32,277 nucleotides of DNA from a virus. This document shows, one piece after another, positions 7,201 through 15,590 of the stretch. The stretch is from positions 1 through 32,277 of IMG/VR virus record IMGVR_UViG_3300042380_000300. One strand, written 5' to 3'. Position numbers and translations under genes: made by a program. Position 1 is the stretch's first letter, and each line of letters starts with the position of its first letter. Under the pieces are notes generated by a model, which was given only the letters and a program-made list of their open reading frames with translations, did not search any database and was not told where the DNA came from.

Positions 7201-9234
7201 CTACTTGTTTATTTTAATTTCACAGTAATCTGTGGTGCAGTACATCTCTCCTTGAGCCTCAAGATTTTCTGCTCCATCATAAATAGCAGCAAAATCAATG
7301 TGCTTCAACTTGCCAATATATGACTCATACTGCTCTTCAGTGATCTGAGTATAAGGCTGCTGAGGATAAACAGTGTTTCCCATTGGAAGGAATGAAACTG
7401 CCTTTAGTTGTCCCTCGTACATGTGAAGTGCTGGAACAACATGCTTTGATTCTGTTTCCTTGTCAAATGAAAGTGTTACAGAAACTCCATTATCAGACCA
7501 GTACTTCTGAGCAGTTGCAGCAAGAGCAATCTTTTCAAATAATGTAACATCCTTTTCAGATCTTGGATGACCTGACTTGATTGGGAAGTAAACTACTGAT
7601 GTGTTTGCTGATACTACGTCATCTTCAATTGTGTACCCTGCTGCTTTGAACAAATGCATCATTGGATCTGTGTTTCCAAATCGAACTGCACGAAGGAAGA
7701 AGTTTCCTCCAGGTCCCCAGTGAACTCCAGGAGTTGCACCTGAAAGAATTGAAACTGATCCTGATGGCTTAACTGTTGTTACACGAATTGATTCACGAAC
7801 ACAAAGCCATTCTGAATACTGATGATCGTAGTGACGAATCTTATTGTATCCTTCATCCATCCACTCACGAACAATTGGCAAACCCTTTTGATCTGCAAAA
7901 GATGCAATGCCTGTAAGTGATGTACCAATACGACGATTACGCTGCATAATACCGTTTGTTTGTGGCCAGTGTGTTGGAACAAGTGTTACGGTCTTTCCAT
8001 AAAGGTATGCAAACTTCAGGGTACGCAGGAAGTCCTCCTTAGATTCGTGACGATTCAAGTGCACTTCTACAAGTGTACATAGTTCGTATGATTCTAATGG
8101 CTGCTCCGCACATGGGTTGAACCCCATCACACGATAATCCTTACCGTCTGGCGCATCCTTTAGTCGTCCATAATTACGAGCAACATCGAGCCAGATAAAA
8201 CCTGGTTCTCCGTTTTCAGTAATTAAATCTACATAGTCTTCGTACTTTGTTCCTACTTCTGCTGAAATAGAATTATTAGACATCCAAGCCCAACCTGGAT
8301 TCTCTGGGTCAAACGAGTTACGCTCTGGGAACATCTCTGAATTCTTTAGATTCATGAATGTGTCGTCTCCTGCAGTACCCAAAGCAAGTGTTGCTGATCT
8401 GCGAACATTGCCTGATACAACGCATGTACCAATAAGGTTTACCAAGTCTACAATGGCACGAGAATCTAGTGTTTCTCCGCCTCTGGAGCCGATTACACGG
8501 TCTATCTGGTCGTGCAACTTGATAAGAGGTGCAGGTCCTGATGCAACGCCTCCAAAGCCCTTGATAGGGGCTCCAAGAGGTCTGATCAAATCATAGTTAA
8601 ACTTCTGAATGCTCTGGTTTGCTCTCAAATATGAGTTGATTAGAAGTCTGACTGACTCTACCCAACCTTCACGAGTGTCTGGAATTTCGAACACCTGTTC
8701 TGGTTCTGTTGGGGCATAGATTGAAAAATTCTTATCCTGTCCCACTGTATCAAACCCTACACCAATGCCAAGCATCAGAGCATCCATAACCCAAGCAAAT
8801 AGTGCTCCTGGATCATTTTTGTCAAGGTCCTTTGTAGATACCATTGCACAGTTTTGTAGTGCTGCCGAGTTCTTCTTCTCCATAGTCATAGGAGTTCCAA
8901 ATGCCCACATGCCTCGCCCTGGTGGTGTCCACTTTAGTTCAAACATTCTTTGGAATGCTTCTTGTGCTGACTTCTGAGCCTTGTAGTCATTCCATGGCAA
9001 ACGGTTTTCTTTGGCATGATTCTTTTGTACTGAATACATACCCTCGATTACTCGACGACAAACTTCATGCCATCTTTCCTTAGTTCCATCTTCCTTCATT
9101 CGAGAATATGTACGAATAAAAGTAATTTCTCCAAGTGAGTTTTCTGCTGCATCCTTAAACCCAAATGGGCTTTCTTGGCTCTTGTACTTTTCTACGAAGT
9201 CCTCTGGAAGTTTAAAACTAAAAAAATCTGACAT
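7201..9234 (-). CDS. nrdJ: adenosylcobalamin-dependent ribonucleoside-triphosphate reductase (class II, monomeric)
   Basis: 677 residues. It reduces ribonucleotides to deoxyribonucleotides for phage DNA synthesis using coenzyme B12. The key residues of the Lactobacillus leichmannii-type enzyme are all visible. The radical site is N373-P-C375-A-E377. The active-site pair is C129 (LQNCAMVS) and C386, the latter 11 residues after C375 as in the reference enzyme. A C-terminal redox pair C-x4-C (CTTDYC, about 666 and 671) corresponds to the thioredoxin-reducible tail. It is somewhat shorter than the 739-residue reference. It forms its own unit: a terminator from the upstream dehydrogenase ends just before its TGC-TATACT promoter, and an AAAGGA site lies 11 bases before the ATG. 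Finding it among structural genes is odd. It should allow aerobic or anaerobic dNTP synthesis when cobalamin is available. Confidence 0.95.
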   Translation of the reverse strand: MSDFFSFKLPEDFVEKYKSQESPFGFKDAAENSLGEITFIRTYSRMKEDGTKERWHEVCRRVIEGMYSVQKNHAKENRLPWNDYKAQKSAQEAFQRMFELKWTPPGRGMWAFGTPMTMEKKNSAALQNCAMVSTKDLDKNDPGALFAWVMDALMLGIGVGFDTVGQDKNFSIYAPTEPEQVFEIPDTREGWVESVRLLINSYLRANQSIQKFNYDLIRPLGAPIKGFGGVASGPAPLIKLHDQIDRVIGSRGGETLDSRAIVDLVNLIGTCVVSGNVRRSATLALGTAGDDTFMNLKNSEMFPERNSFDPENPGWAWMSNNSISAEVGTKYEDYVDLITENGEPGFIWLDVARNYGRLKDAPDGKDYRVMGFNPCAEQPLESYELCTLVEVHLNRHESKEDFLRTLKFAYLYGKTVTLVPTHWPQTNGIMQRNRRIGTSLTGIASFADQKGLPIVREWMDEGYNKIRHYDHQYSEWLCVRESIRVTTVKPSGSVSILSGATPGVHWGPGGNFFLRAVRFGNTDPMMHLFKAAGYTIEDDVVSANTSVVYFPIKSGHPRSEKDVTLFEKIALAATAQKYWSDNGVSVTLSFDKETESKHVVPALHMYEGQLKAVSFLPMGNTVYPQQPYTQITEEQYESYIGKLKHIDFAAIYDGAENLEAQGEMYCTTDYCEIKINK

Positions 9235-9271
9235 AATATGTATCGTCCTTTCAAAAACGGATTAAGTGTTA

Positions 9272-9280
9272 AGTATAGCA
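9272..9280 (-). promoter_or_regulatory. extended -10 promoter TGC-TATACT of the reductase gene
   Basis: TATACT with upstream TGC, about 37 bases before the ATG at 9234. The stretch just upstream (TTTTTTGAAAA) is also found in the plus-strand lysozyme promoter at 24.08 kb, so the two promoters look related. A -35-like TTGCTT lies in the U-tract of the preceding terminator. Confidence 0.6.
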
Positions 9281-9286
9281 GAGTTT

Positions 9287-9328
9287 TCAAAAAAGCAAAA
9301 CTCTCCCCTAAATAAGAGGTTGAGAGTT
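9287..9328 (-). terminator. intrinsic terminator of the seven-oxygenase operon
   Basis: On the minus strand a hairpin with seven-base arms AACTCTC and GAGAGTT (9322-9328 and 9299-9305) is followed by a T-rich run, TTTTGCTTTTTTG. It begins six bases after the dehydrogenase stop codon and separates that operon from the reductase gene. Confidence 0.75.
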
Positions 9329-9333
9329 AGTAA

Positions 9334-10014
9334 TTATTTACCACTAAGTATGTGATTTATCTCTATATGATTTATGTTAACATGTTTAGGTAAACTTGCT
9401 ACCCATCTTATAGACTCAGCCATATCTTCAGCAGTTATTGCAATCTCTCTTTTTTCTTCTTGTGTGTCAATTGTACCTGGACAAATTTCAGTAACTTTAA
9501 TACCGTACTCTGGAAATTCTAGTCTCATGGTATCTACAAGAGCCATCATTCCTCTTTTAGCATTTGTGTAATTTCCTCCAGATCTGTATGGATACTTTCC
9601 ACCAAGAGAACTAACAAAAATTATTGTTGCGGACTCTGACTTTTTCATACATGGAACAAAAAGTTGAGAAAGATACATTGGGCCAGAGACATTTATATCA
9701 TAGGCTCTTCTAAAGTTATCCATTGTTTCATTAATAATGCTGGTTGGTCCAGCACCTCCTCCTGCATTGTTTACCAGCAGATCTAGAGTTATGTCTTTAT
9801 ATTGATCATAAAACTTTTTTAGTTCGTTGGCATTTGTGATATCCATTTGATAAACTTCTACATTGTCCCCAACTAAGTCTGAAACTTTAGAAAGATCTCT
9901 TGAAACAGCAATAACTCTATAGCCGTTTTCAGATAAAAGTTTTACTGTTGCATAACCAACACCTTTGCTTGCTCCTGTGACAATTGCTGTTTTATTATTT
10001 ATAGTGTGTCCCAT
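9334..10014 (-). CDS. short-chain dehydrogenase/reductase (SDR)
   Basis: 226 residues, classical SDR layout: NAD(P)-binding TGASKGVG at 13-20, NNAGGG at 82-87, the catalytic Ser in IFVSSLGG (about 135) and the Tyr-Lys pair YTNAK (Y149, K153). Such enzymes oxidise or reduce alcohols and carbonyls, often of sugars. An Arg at about 39 (AVSRD) after strand two may favour NADPH. The substrate cannot be told. Its ATG overlaps the end of the methyltransferase gene by 16 bases, so it belongs to the same operon and is its last gene, with the terminator right behind. Context (methyltransferase, oxygenases) suggests a role in making or trimming a modifying group. Confidence 0.9.
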   Translation of the reverse strand: MGHTINNKTAIVTGASKGVGYATVKLLSENGYRVIAVSRDLSKVSDLVGDNVEVYQMDITNANELKKFYDQYKDITLDLLVNNAGGGAGPTSIINETMDNFRRAYDINVSGPMYLSQLFVPCMKKSESATIIFVSSLGGKYPYRSGGNYTNAKRGMMALVDTMRLEFPEYGIKVTEICPGTIDTQEEKREIAITAEDMAESIRWVASLPKHVNINHIEINHILSGK

Positions 10015-10592
10015 TTAAAGTACTCTCTATATTTTTCTAAGCCAATTGCTGTTGGATCTACCCACCAGTCTTCATGTATTTGCCTAACAACTAAAGAATA
10101 GCCCAATGAGTCAAGGATTTCTCTTTGTGCATCACGCATCGCTGTATTTCTCCAGTACATGTTTGAGTCGTGCTCAAAAGTGATAACTGTAAACCTATAC
10201 TTATTTAGTGGCACGGCAATTAGTCCGTGTAGAGTTGTATAGTGATTTCCAGCAGGTCGTCCGTCTGTTTGATATCCAGCATCAATGTCTACCTGAAGAT
10301 AGTCTATTTGATTTGGAAAATTGTTTTCCTCAAAGTATTTTATATAATCAAACTTTGTGGCATCCCCAAGAATACAAGGATTTTTCCTATTTTCAGATAC
10401 CTCTTTATGTAGTTCTGGAACAATTTCAAAAGAAACGCCCTTCCAGTCAAACTCATTCTCAAGTCTGTAAGTATTGCTTCCATTTTTTGAATGAGCAGCA
10501 CCTAACTCAACATAGTATCCCTCTTTTTTGTTATCAAGTAAATTTAAAACAAACTGTTCTTGATCACTAAAATTTTGATACCCCTGAGTCAT
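9999..10592 (-). CDS. FkbM-like SAM-dependent methyltransferase
   Basis: 197 residues from MTQGYQNFSD. The nucleotide-binding start GYYVELGAAHSKNGSNT (about 25-41), the acidic strand after it (WKGVSFEIVPE) and the later LGDATKF and IDYLQVDIDAG segments match the FkbM/Methyltransf_21 type, which often O-methylates sugars or related small molecules. The ATG at 10592 is chosen because it is one base after the stop of the last oxygenase gene (TAG T ATG). A further ATG 13 codons upstream would overlap that gene. The last ~40 residues are Trp/Tyr-rich. As a penultimate operon gene it may methylate a hydroxyl created or exposed by the other enzymes (inference). Confidence 0.8.
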   Translation of the reverse strand: MTQGYQNFSDQEQFVLNLLDNKKEGYYVELGAAHSKNGSNTYRLENEFDWKGVSFEIVPELHKEVSENRKNPCILGDATKFDYIKYFEENNFPNQIDYLQVDIDAGYQTDGRPAGNHYTTLHGLIAVPLNKYRFTVITFEHDSNMYWRNTAMRDAQREILDSLGYSLVVRQIHEDWWVDPTAIGLEKYREYFKWDTL

Positions 10593-10593
10593 A

Positions 10594-11223
10594 CTAGTGA
10601 ATCCAGTGTTGAGGAACCATAATCTTTTCACCGCTTTTAACTAGGTGGGCAGTGTGATGATATGGTGGTGATGGTGGGAATACAATAATGCTTCCAGCCT
10701 TTGGCTTAATAGCAAAAGTATAGTTTCCATTGTGCTTTGCTTCTTCAAAATCTGCTTCTGGGCTTGAGTGTTGCAAAACACCGTCTGGGGAAGCAATAGT
10801 GAAAGATAGTTCTCCGCCTTCATAATCATCGTTAAGATACATTACGAAAGAAACCTTTAGTCTCTCATCTCCCTCTTGCTGATCAAAGTGAGCACCCATG
10901 TATGTTCCTGCCTGATACTTCTTGATTGGATACTGAGGAAACAGTTTTGGTTCATCCGTGATACCTTGAGCCTTTGCGTAATCTCTTGCAACATCATCAA
11001 ACGCCTTTTGTAAAGTATTGTAGATGTACTTATCTTTTTCATCAGCCTCTGCAGTTAATGCAATAGTTTTATCTGTTCCATAGACATAGTGCTGGCCACT
11101 ACATGCCATCCACTCGCCCCATTCATCCTTGTTGTCGTTCTCAATTGCATCAACAAGTTTCTTAGGGTCTTCTATTACGTTTGTGTAATAATAAACCTTT
11201 TCTTCAAGTATTTCTCTGTCCAT
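10594..11223 (-). CDS. 2OG-Fe(II) oxygenase, prolyl-4-hydroxylase-like (seventh in operon)
   Basis: 209 residues. The double-stranded beta-helix core is at about 105-209: iron ligands H112-F-D114 (GAHFDQQ), then SFVMYLNDDYEGGELSF, PKAGSIIVFPPS and the distal His in YHHTAHLV (H193 is the best fit). The basic residue for 2-oxoglutarate is Lys (K200, SGEKIMVP), as in collagen prolyl-4-hydroxylases, not Arg. A 25-residue insertion rich in Glu/His separates the two halves of the core. An AAGGAGA site lies a few bases before the ATG. Reaction: O2 and 2-oxoglutarate dependent hydroxylation. Substrate unknown. Confidence 0.9.
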   Translation of the reverse strand: MDREILEEKVYYYTNVIEDPKKLVDAIENDNKDEWGEWMACSGQHYVYGTDKTIALTAEADEKDKYIYNTLQKAFDDVARDYAKAQGITDEPKLFPQYPIKKYQAGTYMGAHFDQQEGDERLKVSFVMYLNDDYEGGELSFTIASPDGVLQHSSPEADFEEAKHNGNYTFAIKPKAGSIIVFPPSPPYHHTAHLVKSGEKIMVPQHWIH

Positions 11224-11234
11224 TTTATATCTCC

Positions 11235-11897
11235 TTAGTATTTATTTTTCTCATAAAAACCTGTTACTTTCATAAATCCTACGGTAACATATCTTATGGG
11301 TCCTTCTCCTACAAACCTTACTCCATGCTCATATTCTTCGTTTCCTGGGAAAATAAGCAATGTTCCTGGTTTTGGCCTTAAGTCTGAATCTTCCTTATTC
11401 TTAAAGAACAAAGTTCCATCCTTATAGTCATCATTAATGTATAGTATAGCAGCATATCTAATGGATGGATCTGTGTGTTGGTCTGTATGAGCCTTTAACT
11501 CAACACCAGCCTGCATTCTTTGAAGTGTTCCAAATCCAGCAAGTTCTAAAGATGGGTCTGCTAGTTCTAGTAGTTTCCCCAGTCTACCTTGAAGAGTTGT
11601 GCTTATTTGTTTAGTTGTAATATTTAGATTCTTATCTTCCCAGCCTTGGGTAATTTCAAATTTACCTTCTGCGACCAGGTTATCTACATCATCTCTGCCA
11701 AACTTTTCCATACAGAATCTAGCAAGATTTTTTGTATACTCTATAGCCCAGTCTTCGTTAGGGGTGGTATCAATTATTTCTAAAATAGTTTCTAGTTCTT
11801 CTGGTTGCAAAAAATCTTTTACAAACAAAACATGATCATGAAAGACTTCAGTACTATAGCCAGCATCGTCAAACTCTTTTTTTAAAAATACTTCCAT
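11235..11897 (-). CDS. 2OG-Fe(II) oxygenase, prolyl-4-hydroxylase-like (sixth in operon)
   Basis: 220 residues. N-terminal helical part FVKDFLQPEELETILEII, then core: H137-T-D139 (KAHTDQHTD), YAAILYINDDYKDGTLFF, PKPGTLLIFPGN, distal H191 (YEHGV) and R202 (GPIRYVTV). All ligands are present, so it should be active. A segment EYTKNLARFCMEKFGRDDV around residue 55-72 is not seen in the other copies. The ATG directly follows the stop of the previous gene (TAA ATG), with GAGGAT as ribosome site. The substrate is unknown. Confidence 0.9.
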   Translation of the reverse strand: MEVFLKKEFDDAGYSTEVFHDHVLFVKDFLQPEELETILEIIDTTPNEDWAIEYTKNLARFCMEKFGRDDVDNLVAEGKFEITQGWEDKNLNITTKQISTTLQGRLGKLLELADPSLELAGFGTLQRMQAGVELKAHTDQHTDPSIRYAAILYINDDYKDGTLFFKNKEDSDLRPKPGTLLIFPGNEEYEHGVRFVGEGPIRYVTVGFMKVTGFYEKNKY

Positions 11898-12644
11898 TTA
11901 TAGATCCTCAACCTTATACTTGTTTCCGTCAGCATCAAGTTTCCATCCCTGCTTTAGCAACTCTTGCCATTCTGCTCTTTCAATTTCTTGCTTTGCTCTG
12001 GTCTCTTTCATTTCTGCAGCCCAGGCATCTCTTAGTTCTTGAGGGTAATCAGACTCTTCTCTATCATCCCAGAATGAGCCGATGGTATATCTAACCCCAC
12101 TGGTTATAAGAGTTACTTCGTGCATATTGTTAAATCCCCCGTCAAATGCAGCAAGCATTCCAACTTTAGGTTGAAGGCTTATCTCTTGATCTGGGAACTG
12201 CAACATGCCACCTTCGAAGTCATCGTTCAAATATAAAAATGCTGCATATCTACTTCTTGTAAAAGCACCAGAGTGGCCATGCTCGTCTGTGTTGTCAGAA
12301 TGCTTTCTTGCATAGGCTCCTGGTTCCCACTTCTGTGTGTGGTACCCAATTTGAGAAATTATTTTTGGATCAAGATCGTGAACACTTGCAACAGCATCAA
12401 TAATTCCTTGCTTAATTTGTGAGAATATATCGCTTGGCAGTTTCTCATTCTCTACATGCTCATCATTGTCTTGTGGCAATACTGAAGAATAAGACTCATA
12501 GAATGATATTGGCATCCATGTAATTAATCCAAGTTCTGCATGCTTATCTAAAACCTTTACAAGTTTAGCAGCAGTGTCTGCATCAATAAAGTTTTCATAA
12601 ACAACAATATCCTTTGTTATTCTTTTTTTGTTATCTAGGTTCAT
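11898..12644 (-). CDS. 2OG-Fe(II) oxygenase, prolyl-4-hydroxylase-like (fifth in operon)
   Basis: 248 residues. Core: H115-S-D117 (RKHSDNTDEHGH), YAAFLYLNDDFEGGMLQF, PKVGMLAAFDGG, distal H175 (NNMHEVTL) and R185 (SGVRYTIGSFW). The C-terminal ~50 residues form a charged helix (DAWAAEMKETRAKQEIERAE) ending in a short WKLDADGNKYKV segment, which could be a protein-binding extension. The start overlaps the previous stop as ATGA, so translation is coupled. It is clearly a different subtype from its neighbours, so not a recent tandem duplicate. Confidence 0.9.
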   Translation of the reverse strand: MNLDNKKRITKDIVVYENFIDADTAAKLVKVLDKHAELGLITWMPISFYESYSSVLPQDNDEHVENEKLPSDIFSQIKQGIIDAVASVHDLDPKIISQIGYHTQKWEPGAYARKHSDNTDEHGHSGAFTRSRYAAFLYLNDDFEGGMLQFPDQEISLQPKVGMLAAFDGGFNNMHEVTLITSGVRYTIGSFWDDREESDYPQELRDAWAAEMKETRAKQEIERAEWQELLKQGWKLDADGNKYKVEDL

Positions 12645-13513
12645 TTTATCCTTCTTTCTTTGTCAGCATTATTTCTGTTTGGATTGTCATCTCTAAACTT
12701 TTGCATAATATCTTGTTGCATTTCTTGCCACTTTTCTTTACCAAACTTTTCTTCATTTTCAAACCACTCTGGGGCACCGACAGAGTACTTTGTCCAGTAC
12801 ATTCTTGAAAGGTACTTCGAATTGTGATTTACAGGCATAACTCCATGAAGATAGATAGACTCTTCAGACATCAAAAATTCTGGATGTCCTGATGGGAAAA
12901 CAAGAAGATCTCCAGCCTCTGGCTTATACATATATGCCTCACCATTTGCTATAAAGTCAATTTCTCCACCCTCATAGTCATCGTTAAAGTATGTTAAAGC
13001 AGTAATTGCAAACTTATGTCCTGGGCTTACTATTGGCTCTCTTATATAGTCTGTGTGGTATGTCATTGCTAGTGGGTCTTCAATGTCTATCTTATATCTT
13101 GCTATAGATGGTCCTGTGTATTCCCACTCCTTAACATCGTTCCCTCTTTCATCTTTGATGTCTGGGATAAGTCTGTTTTCATCAAAATCAACATTGTTCT
13201 TTGCAATATAGTCTTTTGTTGCTATCATAAAATTATTAAGAATTTCTAAAAGAACTTGCTTGTGCTCTTCTTGTTTTTCTGTTGAGGTTGCTACTTTTTC
13301 AACATGATCTATTTTTAAATTATCATGATATGTTCTAAAAATTGGATTAATGTATTCGCCAAACCTTGACCATGGTGACCATGGACTAAATAGTCCATCT
13401 TCTTCTCCTTGTGACTCCTTCAAAAGACTATAGGTCTTATGAATGTCTTTAAAAAGACCTTTATATACAAAAATCTTTGGGTATACTTCAATTACATTGA
13501 GAGGCTCTGTCAT
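12641..13513 (-). CDS. 2OG-Fe(II) oxygenase, prolyl-4-hydroxylase-like (fourth in operon, longest)
   Basis: 290 residues from MTEPLNVIEV. Core: H153-T-D155 (TYHTDYIRE), FAITALTYFNDDYEGGEIDF, PEAGDLLVFPSG, distal H223 (YLHGVMPV), then NSKYLSRMYW, where K233 or R237 could bind 2-oxoglutarate. The N-terminal ~140 residues are longer than in the others, and a basic tail (EKWQEMQQDIMQKFRDD to the end) follows the core. The ATG at 13513 is chosen because it overlaps the upstream stop as ATGA. An ATG 12 codons earlier would overlap that gene by 40 bases. Confidence 0.9.
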   Translation of the reverse strand: MTEPLNVIEVYPKIFVYKGLFKDIHKTYSLLKESQGEEDGLFSPWSPWSRFGEYINPIFRTYHDNLKIDHVEKVATSTEKQEEHKQVLLEILNNFMIATKDYIAKNNVDFDENRLIPDIKDERGNDVKEWEYTGPSIARYKIDIEDPLAMTYHTDYIREPIVSPGHKFAITALTYFNDDYEGGEIDFIANGEAYMYKPEAGDLLVFPSGHPEFLMSEESIYLHGVMPVNHNSKYLSRMYWTKYSVGAPEWFENEEKFGKEKWQEMQQDIMQKFRDDNPNRNNADKERRIK

Positions 13514-14184
13514 GGCTTTCTGTCTCCTGTATGCTCTGTAATTTCCCAAAAGAATGGACAGGTGTATCTAATACCACTCTTAATTTCTGTTACTCCGTGA
13601 ATATAATTCATATCCCCTGGGAAAAAATAAGCAGCACCCTTCTTTGGCTTAAACTGAACACCCTGATTTGGAAAGTATAACTCTCCGCCTTCATAGTCTT
13701 CGTTTAAATAGAAAAGGCTTGAAAGGTCGTAATTTGGAAAATCATTTGGAAGTCCTGCATCTGGACCTTCATGCAGTTCTTTGTCTGCGTGAGGCTTCTG
13801 AAACTGCCCTGGAAGCCATCTAACGATAGTTGTTCCAGTAGGAGTAACCTTTACCTTATAAAACTCTTCGACGATTGGCTTTAGTCTTTCAAACAGTCCT
13901 GCAATTATTGGTGCAATTGATGGATCGTTTTTATCTAATGTAGGACTAGTTGCAACCCTATCTTTCCAGTAGTCTGAATCATAAACGACTGTTCCATTTT
14001 CATTTACATGGCTTTCAGTAACATCCCAAATCGTCAATGACTTTGCAGCCTTTTCTAAAAACTCTATTTCTTGTTCTGTCATAAAGTTTTCTAACTCAAC
14101 GATCATTTCTTTGCCATCACCGAACCAGCCAGAGGGTGTGATTGATGGCTTTCTTTGTACTACCTTATATTCGTCCATGTTCAT
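13510..14184 (-). CDS. 2OG-Fe(II) oxygenase, prolyl-4-hydroxylase-like (third in operon)
   Basis: 224 residues. N-terminal VELENFMTEQEIEFLEKAAK is the usual helical lead-in. Core: H132-A-D134 (KPHADKELHEG), SSLFYLNEDYEGGELYF, PKKGAAYFFPGD, distal H196 (YIHGVTE) and R206 (SGIRYTCPFFW). All catalytic residues are intact. The start overlaps the preceding stop as ATGA; a second ATG two codons later is possible. Of the seven copies in this operon it is among those with the most standard bacterial P4H arrangement (Arg as 2-oxoglutarate ligand). Confidence 0.92.
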   Translation of the reverse strand: MNMDEYKVVQRKPSITPSGWFGDGKEMIVELENFMTEQEIEFLEKAAKSLTIWDVTESHVNENGTVVYDSDYWKDRVATSPTLDKNDPSIAPIIAGLFERLKPIVEEFYKVKVTPTGTTIVRWLPGQFQKPHADKELHEGPDAGLPNDFPNYDLSSLFYLNEDYEGGELYFPNQGVQFKPKKGAAYFFPGDMNYIHGVTEIKSGIRYTCPFFWEITEHTGDRKP

Positions 14185-14897
14185 ATTGTATCACCATTCA
14201 TATTATTTTTAACTGAAAGTTTTAATGCTTTTACTTCATGAGAGCCTAGACTTTCTCCCTTTTCATTAACAGCATCTCTATACCAGTCTGTCCATTGTCC
14301 AGATTTATTAACTTCTTGTGCTGCTTCACCATAGGCCCTATTTGCATTTTCTTTTGATCTGTCTTCATCCTTATACTCAACAAGTTCTATGGTTGTGTTA
14401 TTTAGATTTGTTAGAGATATCGGAATAATAGTTGCTATTGGAGTTCCTGCTTTTATGACCACTCTTTGATTTGCTTTTCTTGCTTTAATTGCTAATGGAA
14501 GTGGATTAGGATAAAAAGATGTGCTAACTAAGTTAGACAAAGTTTCAAAGTCTTCGCTAAAATAATTTACTGGATTAATTGTCCAAATGCTAATGTTGGG
14601 ATCTGTTCTAAAAACCAAACTAGTGTTTAAACTTATGGAGGCCTGTCCTCTTCCAGCATAAGAGCCTGTCGGACTAAATATTGTTACATGTTGATCTGTT
14701 TGATCAGTTATTCCGTCCCACTCAAACTCAATATCTTCTGTGCAAGAAAGGTTCCATCCAATGACATTTGCCTGTGTTACTGGAAAACATCTATATGCAT
14801 GATTGTCTGAGGTTTCGTCCATCCAATCTCTTTTAATTGACATTGGACTAATCTCAAAGTTACTACCTTGCATTTTTTCTACTGAAATATTTAGCAT
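14181..14897 (-). CDS. DUF6065-like protein of unknown function (second of two)
   Basis: 238 residues from MLNISVEKMQ. It looks like the DUF6065 type: CFPVTQANVIGWNLSC, FEWDGITD, then WTINPVNYFSEDFETLSN, SFYPNPLPLAIKA and IKAGTPIATIIPISL, a probable all-beta fold. No function is known to me. The same order of segments appears in weaker form in the 15591-16358 protein, so the two are probably distant paralogues. The C-terminal ~65 residues are charged and helical. The ATG at 14897 overlaps the upstream stop (TAATG); an ATG five codons earlier is possible. It sits between oxygenases two and three, and shares their transcript. Confidence 0.75.
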   Translation of the reverse strand: MLNISVEKMQGSNFEISPMSIKRDWMDETSDNHAYRCFPVTQANVIGWNLSCTEDIEFEWDGITDQTDQHVTIFSPTGSYAGRGQASISLNTSLVFRTDPNISIWTINPVNYFSEDFETLSNLVSTSFYPNPLPLAIKARKANQRVVIKAGTPIATIIPISLTNLNNTTIELVEYKDEDRSKENANRAYGEAAQEVNKSGQWTDWYRDAVNEKGESLGSHEVKALKLSVKNNMNGDTI

Positions 14898-15580
14898 TAC
14901 TCTTGATCCCATTTTGAATCATACATGTCTGGTGTATGATACTTTTTGCTGTAATCTAGCATAGTAACGATTGAATACTTTGTACCAGAGTGTACTGGCA
15001 TTGCTTGATGAGGGTACATAAAGTTAGATGGGAATACATAAAGATCCCCAGCCTTTGGCTTAATATTTAAACCCTGCAATCTAAAGAATAGTTCTCCACC
15101 ATCATAATCATCATTTACATATGCGACCAAAGAAAGAGTGCAGTTGTAAGAATATCCATGATCGTGATGCTCTTTAAAGTGTTGGCCTGGGCCATACTTA
15201 ATAAAATTAAATGCCTCCCAATATTTAAGTGGCATGATGTTGTAGTCTCTTCTGTAATCTTCTACTGCTGCAAACTGTGCGTCATAGATGTCTTGCCATA
15301 ATGCTTGAAGATTTAGTGAGTCTTGGCTTTTATCTAATTCTATATCTGTTTTCTTAAACTTAAAGTCAACGCAGTCCCTATAGTCTGGCATAAGTTGTTG
15401 ATATCCTACGTATGCTGGCATCCAGTGGTATCTTTTTCCTTCTGCTGACAACTCTCCATATCCAGCAACTGATCCTAGATTGGCCTCAAGTCTGTTTATT
15501 ACATCAAACTCTTTTTTAATTACGCCTCTATAGCAAATAATTCCATTGCCAAGATCTTCTTTTTCTGTCCATGTCTGCAT
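14897..15580 (-). CDS. 2OG-Fe(II) oxygenase, prolyl-4-hydroxylase-like (second in operon)
   Basis: 227 residues from MQTWTEKEDL. Core: H138-H139-D140 (FKEHHDHGYSYNCT), LVAYVNDDYDGGELFF, PKAGDLYVFPSN, distal H191 (YPHQAMPV) and K201 (SGTKYSIV). The segments WEAFNFIKYGPGQHF and YNCTLS closely match the first oxygenase of the operon (16358-17071), so these two form a subgroup with Lys rather than Arg as 2-oxoglutarate ligand. The ATG at 15580 has an AAGGAG site overlapping the stop of the previous gene. An upstream ATG would overlap that gene and lacks a ribosome site. Confidence 0.92.
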   Translation of the reverse strand: MQTWTEKEDLGNGIICYRGVIKKEFDVINRLEANLGSVAGYGELSAEGKRYHWMPAYVGYQQLMPDYRDCVDFKFKKTDIELDKSQDSLNLQALWQDIYDAQFAAVEDYRRDYNIMPLKYWEAFNFIKYGPGQHFKEHHDHGYSYNCTLSLVAYVNDDYDGGELFFRLQGLNIKPKAGDLYVFPSNFMYPHQAMPVHSGTKYSIVTMLDYSKKYHTPDMYDSKWDQE

Positions 15581-15590
15581 TGTATTCTCC

